Assembly (NCBI GenBank): GCA_023614405.1
Contig: CM042690.1
Location: forward strand, 524,908,293-524,972,292
Direction: 5' to 3'
Length of the DNA stretch: 64,000 bases
Source: Avena insularis
Lineage: Eukaryota > Streptophyta > Magnoliopsida > Poales > Poaceae
Under the pieces are notes generated by a model. That model made no database searches. It was not told the origin of the DNA and saw only the letters and a list, made by a program, of their open reading frames with translations. Position numbers and translations under genes: made by a program. The first letter of the stretch is position 1. Each line of letters starts with the position of its first letter. Positions 61,561-64,000 of this stretch are shown here, in pieces.

Positions 61561-62285
61561 TGAAGTGTGCATATGATTTTTTTTGGTTGTGTCCGCTGTT
61601 TTGACCTTGGCCACTTGCCGGGTCCCAGATGTCAACCTCCTATGTGCAGGAAACGTGTGTATGCTGGGTCCTAGATGACAAACTCTATTTGAAAGAAACA
61701 TGTGTATGTTGGACTATTTTTTAGTCCCAAATGTCAGCCTCAGAGTACAATTTTTTTCATAAAGGCTAAATTAGAAAGATTCTAGGCTAATTCGGGGCAG
61801 ATGCCCTATTCGTCATGGGCTATATTCCATGGGCTCACTTCTAAATTGAATGGGCTATGGTCGGTGGCCACAATACTACGAAAAGGCTGAATTAGAAGGT
61901 TTTAGGCTATGCTTGGGGCTGTTAGGCTAATTACATGGGCTATGCTTGCACCTGCTGGGTCCGACATGTCAGCTTCTCTATAAGTGCAATGTGTGTATGA
62001 TGAACTTTTTTTGGTCGTGTCCTCTATTTTGACCATGTCAGTCGTGCATGGTCTTACTGCTGGGGCCCTTATATCAGCCTCTCTGGTATATTCTGGCTTG
62101 TGGGTCCCGATGCATCTTTGTATGTTCTGTCTGGTAGGTCCTTGATGTTAGCCTCTCTATACAAGTATTTAAACTTTTTTTTTCAAACTCTCCCTGAAAA
62201 AACTCAAGGGACGCTACAGGGTGGTGGGTCTGTGATGTCAGCCTCTCCGTAATGCGATATTGCTAGAAGAAAAATGTAAACCCAA
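61561..62285. other. Repetitive interior of outer CACTA
   Basis: Recurring blocks 'gggtcc...atgtcagcctct', 'aaacgtgtgtatg' and 'gctaaattagaa' are scattered without a strict period. No gene. Confidence 0.45.
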
Positions 62286-62286
62286 G

Positions 62287-62314
62287 ATATATATATATAT
62301 ATATATACACACAC
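62287..62314. repeat. (AT)n(AC)n microsatellite
   Basis: An uninterrupted AT dinucleotide run changes to AC repeats. Confidence 0.95.
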
Positions 62315-62959
62315 GTAAACTGAGTTCGTTGCCACTATAACAAAGATATTTATAAAAAAATCATTAAACTTTTATTAGTACCACAACTTATGTATTAGTC
62401 TTTTTAAAAATATTTTGCGTGTCTATGTTTATCTCTTTTAAAATATAAAAACGCTCTTGACATCTCAATTTATAAAATGACACATAATAGAGTATTTGCT
62501 TAAAAACATGGGTAGACAGAGTTTTTTTTATTTTAAGAGGTGGGGGCAATGCCTAAAAAGCCAAATTAAAAAGAGTTTGTCTATTTTACATAGGCTGCTC
62601 TACGTGAGTTATACTCCATAGGCTATGCTCTATGGGCTTCTTTCTCAAATTTTACTGGGCTGTGCTCAACAGTCCCCTAACTTCTAAAATGCCGAATTAA
62701 TAAGTTCGCGGTTATGCTCTATGAGCTCCTTTCTCAAATTTTACTGGGTTGTGATCAGTAGTCCCCTGACCTCGAAAAGACCGAATTAAAATGTTCTAGA
62801 CTAAAGAGGGGCCGACTGAGCTAGATTTCTTCTCCTGGTTAATAGAAATTGCATTATGATGTGCTCGACCGGATTCAAAACAAAGACCTTAGAGAGAGAG
62901 GGGAAAAGCGATAATTCTTTTTTGGTAGATAATCATGTCAAAATTCAGCAGTACATAAT

Positions 62960-63770
62960 AAGATAGAAAACTTATCAACATATTCGAAGTTCATATTCAA
63001 CAGCACTTGACCAATTCAGCAGCAATTCAAAAGTGACCAATTCAGCAATACATACACTAAAATACGATAGCAGTATAGAGAGAACCAGTTCTTGTTTCAG
63101 CTCTAAAAACCTTGTCACGCAATCAGTTTGCCCTTTTTACCAAACACACTCGACCATTGGAGCAAGTAAAACTAATGATCAAGTATACTTTGAGTACCTT
63201 CTTCTCACATCAATGTATGTGTGACTCCCGTATGCAACCCAAGATGCCCAAGTCTCATCTAGATTGTGACAAGACCATGTTTCAAAAGAAAAGAAATACT
63301 ATCTGCTGCCCTTAATTTAAACTAGTACCAGTACATCAGTATTAGTTCCACAAAATGCTTTAGTAATAGCAACGACAGAACATTTGAGAGATTCAGTAGG
63401 TTTCATGTTTGAAATTTAATTGCAGTACAGAGAGAATCAGTTCTTGTTCCAGCTAAAAAAACCTTGATGCATAATCGGTTTGGCCTTTTCTCCGAAGAGA
63501 CTTGATCATTAGAGCAAGAAAAACTGACGATCAAGTCTGCTTCTATGTGAATACCTCCTCCTTATGTCAATGCCTGTGTCACCGCCGATATGCAACCCAA
63601 ATAGCCAAGACTCAGCTAGATAATCGTGGCAATGCTAAGTTTCAAAAGAAAAGCAAGACAATATGATGCACTTCATCTAAAAAAATACCAGTACATCACA
63701 ATTCGTTCTAGAAAATATTGTACTAATAGTAACGAGACAAACCGTTTGACAGATTCAGTAGCATTTGAAA
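62960..63770. repeat. ~352-bp direct duplication, two copies
   Basis: cagtatagagagaaccagtt near 63071 and cagtacagagagaatcagtt near 63423 start two diverged copies. They share 'accttgtcacgcaatc/accttgatgcataatc', 'tatgcaacccaa', 'gtttcaaaagaaaag' and 'accagtacatca'. A third beginning appears after 63790 ('cagtacagaataagacc'). The sequence reads as non-coding. Confidence 0.75.
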
Positions 63771-64000
63771 GATTTAGTAGCATTTGAAAGATTCCGCAGT
63801 ACAGAATAAGACCATAAAAATATCACACGGATTCTCGATTCATATTCAGCAGCACTTGACAGTCAACACAACATTTCAAAGTGACCGGGTGGCAGTACAC
63901 AGACAATGACCAAATGAATTGATAGGTTCAACAATGCGGTCATTGAAAATCAATAGATGTAGCAAGACCCGATTCAAAAGGAAAGCAAGACCATAGTCTG

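Larger units (their letters stand above)
52314..64000. mobile_element. Outer CACTA element (5' end in window, 3' end beyond)
   Basis: CACTACAAGAAATG begins at 52314, immediately where the copia reverse transcriptase stops, with 'tta' as the candidate 3-bp target. The matching reverse end ...cttgtagtg for this element is not found before 64000, so it probably lies outside. It carries a 124-126 bp tandem repeat interrupted by the inner CACTA element, and 'gggtcccacatgtcagcctct' blocks from 61480 to 62230. No transposase frame is seen. Confidence 0.65.

Overview
The window looks like a stretch of a large, repeat-dominated grass genome, most likely of the tribe Triticeae (wheat, barley, rye or relatives). 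The reasons are the dense nesting of gypsy and copia LTR retrotransposons, CACTA, Mutator-like and hAT DNA elements and Stowaway-type MITEs, and plant host genes with GT-AG introns. Species assignment is inference from element style, not a database match.

Layout. (1) Positions 1-22095: one uninterrupted tandem satellite of 47-52 bp monomers (modal 51 bp), running off the left edge of the window, with higher-order organisation at about 196 bp, 678 bp, 5.3 kb and 6.3 kb. (2) 22100-25500: a small gene island with a RING-less, frameshifted SINA-like pseudogene, a GRF-type zinc-finger gene with one intron, and a doubtful reverse-strand ORF between them. (3) 25526-30486: a decayed Mutator-like (MuDR) transposase on the minus strand, preceded on the same strand by an unknown two-exon gene broken by a stop. 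(4) 30844-39280: a nest of LTR elements. A gypsy element carrying gag-protease but no visible RT/integrase, with a tRNA-Asp-type primer site and one complete 1.4 kb LTR, sits in a copia LTR fragment. That fragment sits in another gypsy element, whose LTR is split by a 1.06 kb hAT-like element. (5) 39500-41700: nested MITEs. (6) 42230-44554: the clearest host gene, a GPI-anchored non-specific lipid transfer protein with three exons. (7) 45400-50000: an LTR remnant, a gypsy-type transposon pseudogene, a GRF-like pseudogene, a 103-bp tandem duplication and a doubtful small ORF. (8) 50340-64000: a decayed copia pol gene cut by a CACTA element (5' end at 52314, 3' end outside the window), which is itself cut by a complete 8.2 kb CACTA element (52985-61178). 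The inner element holds a gene-like GC-rich segment, five copies of a ~660 bp repeat and three tRNA-like modules, but no recognisable transposase.

There is no operon-like cooperation here. The only genes that look intact are the lipid transfer protein and probably the GRF zinc-finger gene. The transposon genes are all broken in several places. The most unusual object is the 22-kb satellite with its multi-level higher-order structure and a hairpin-forming sequence in most monomers.
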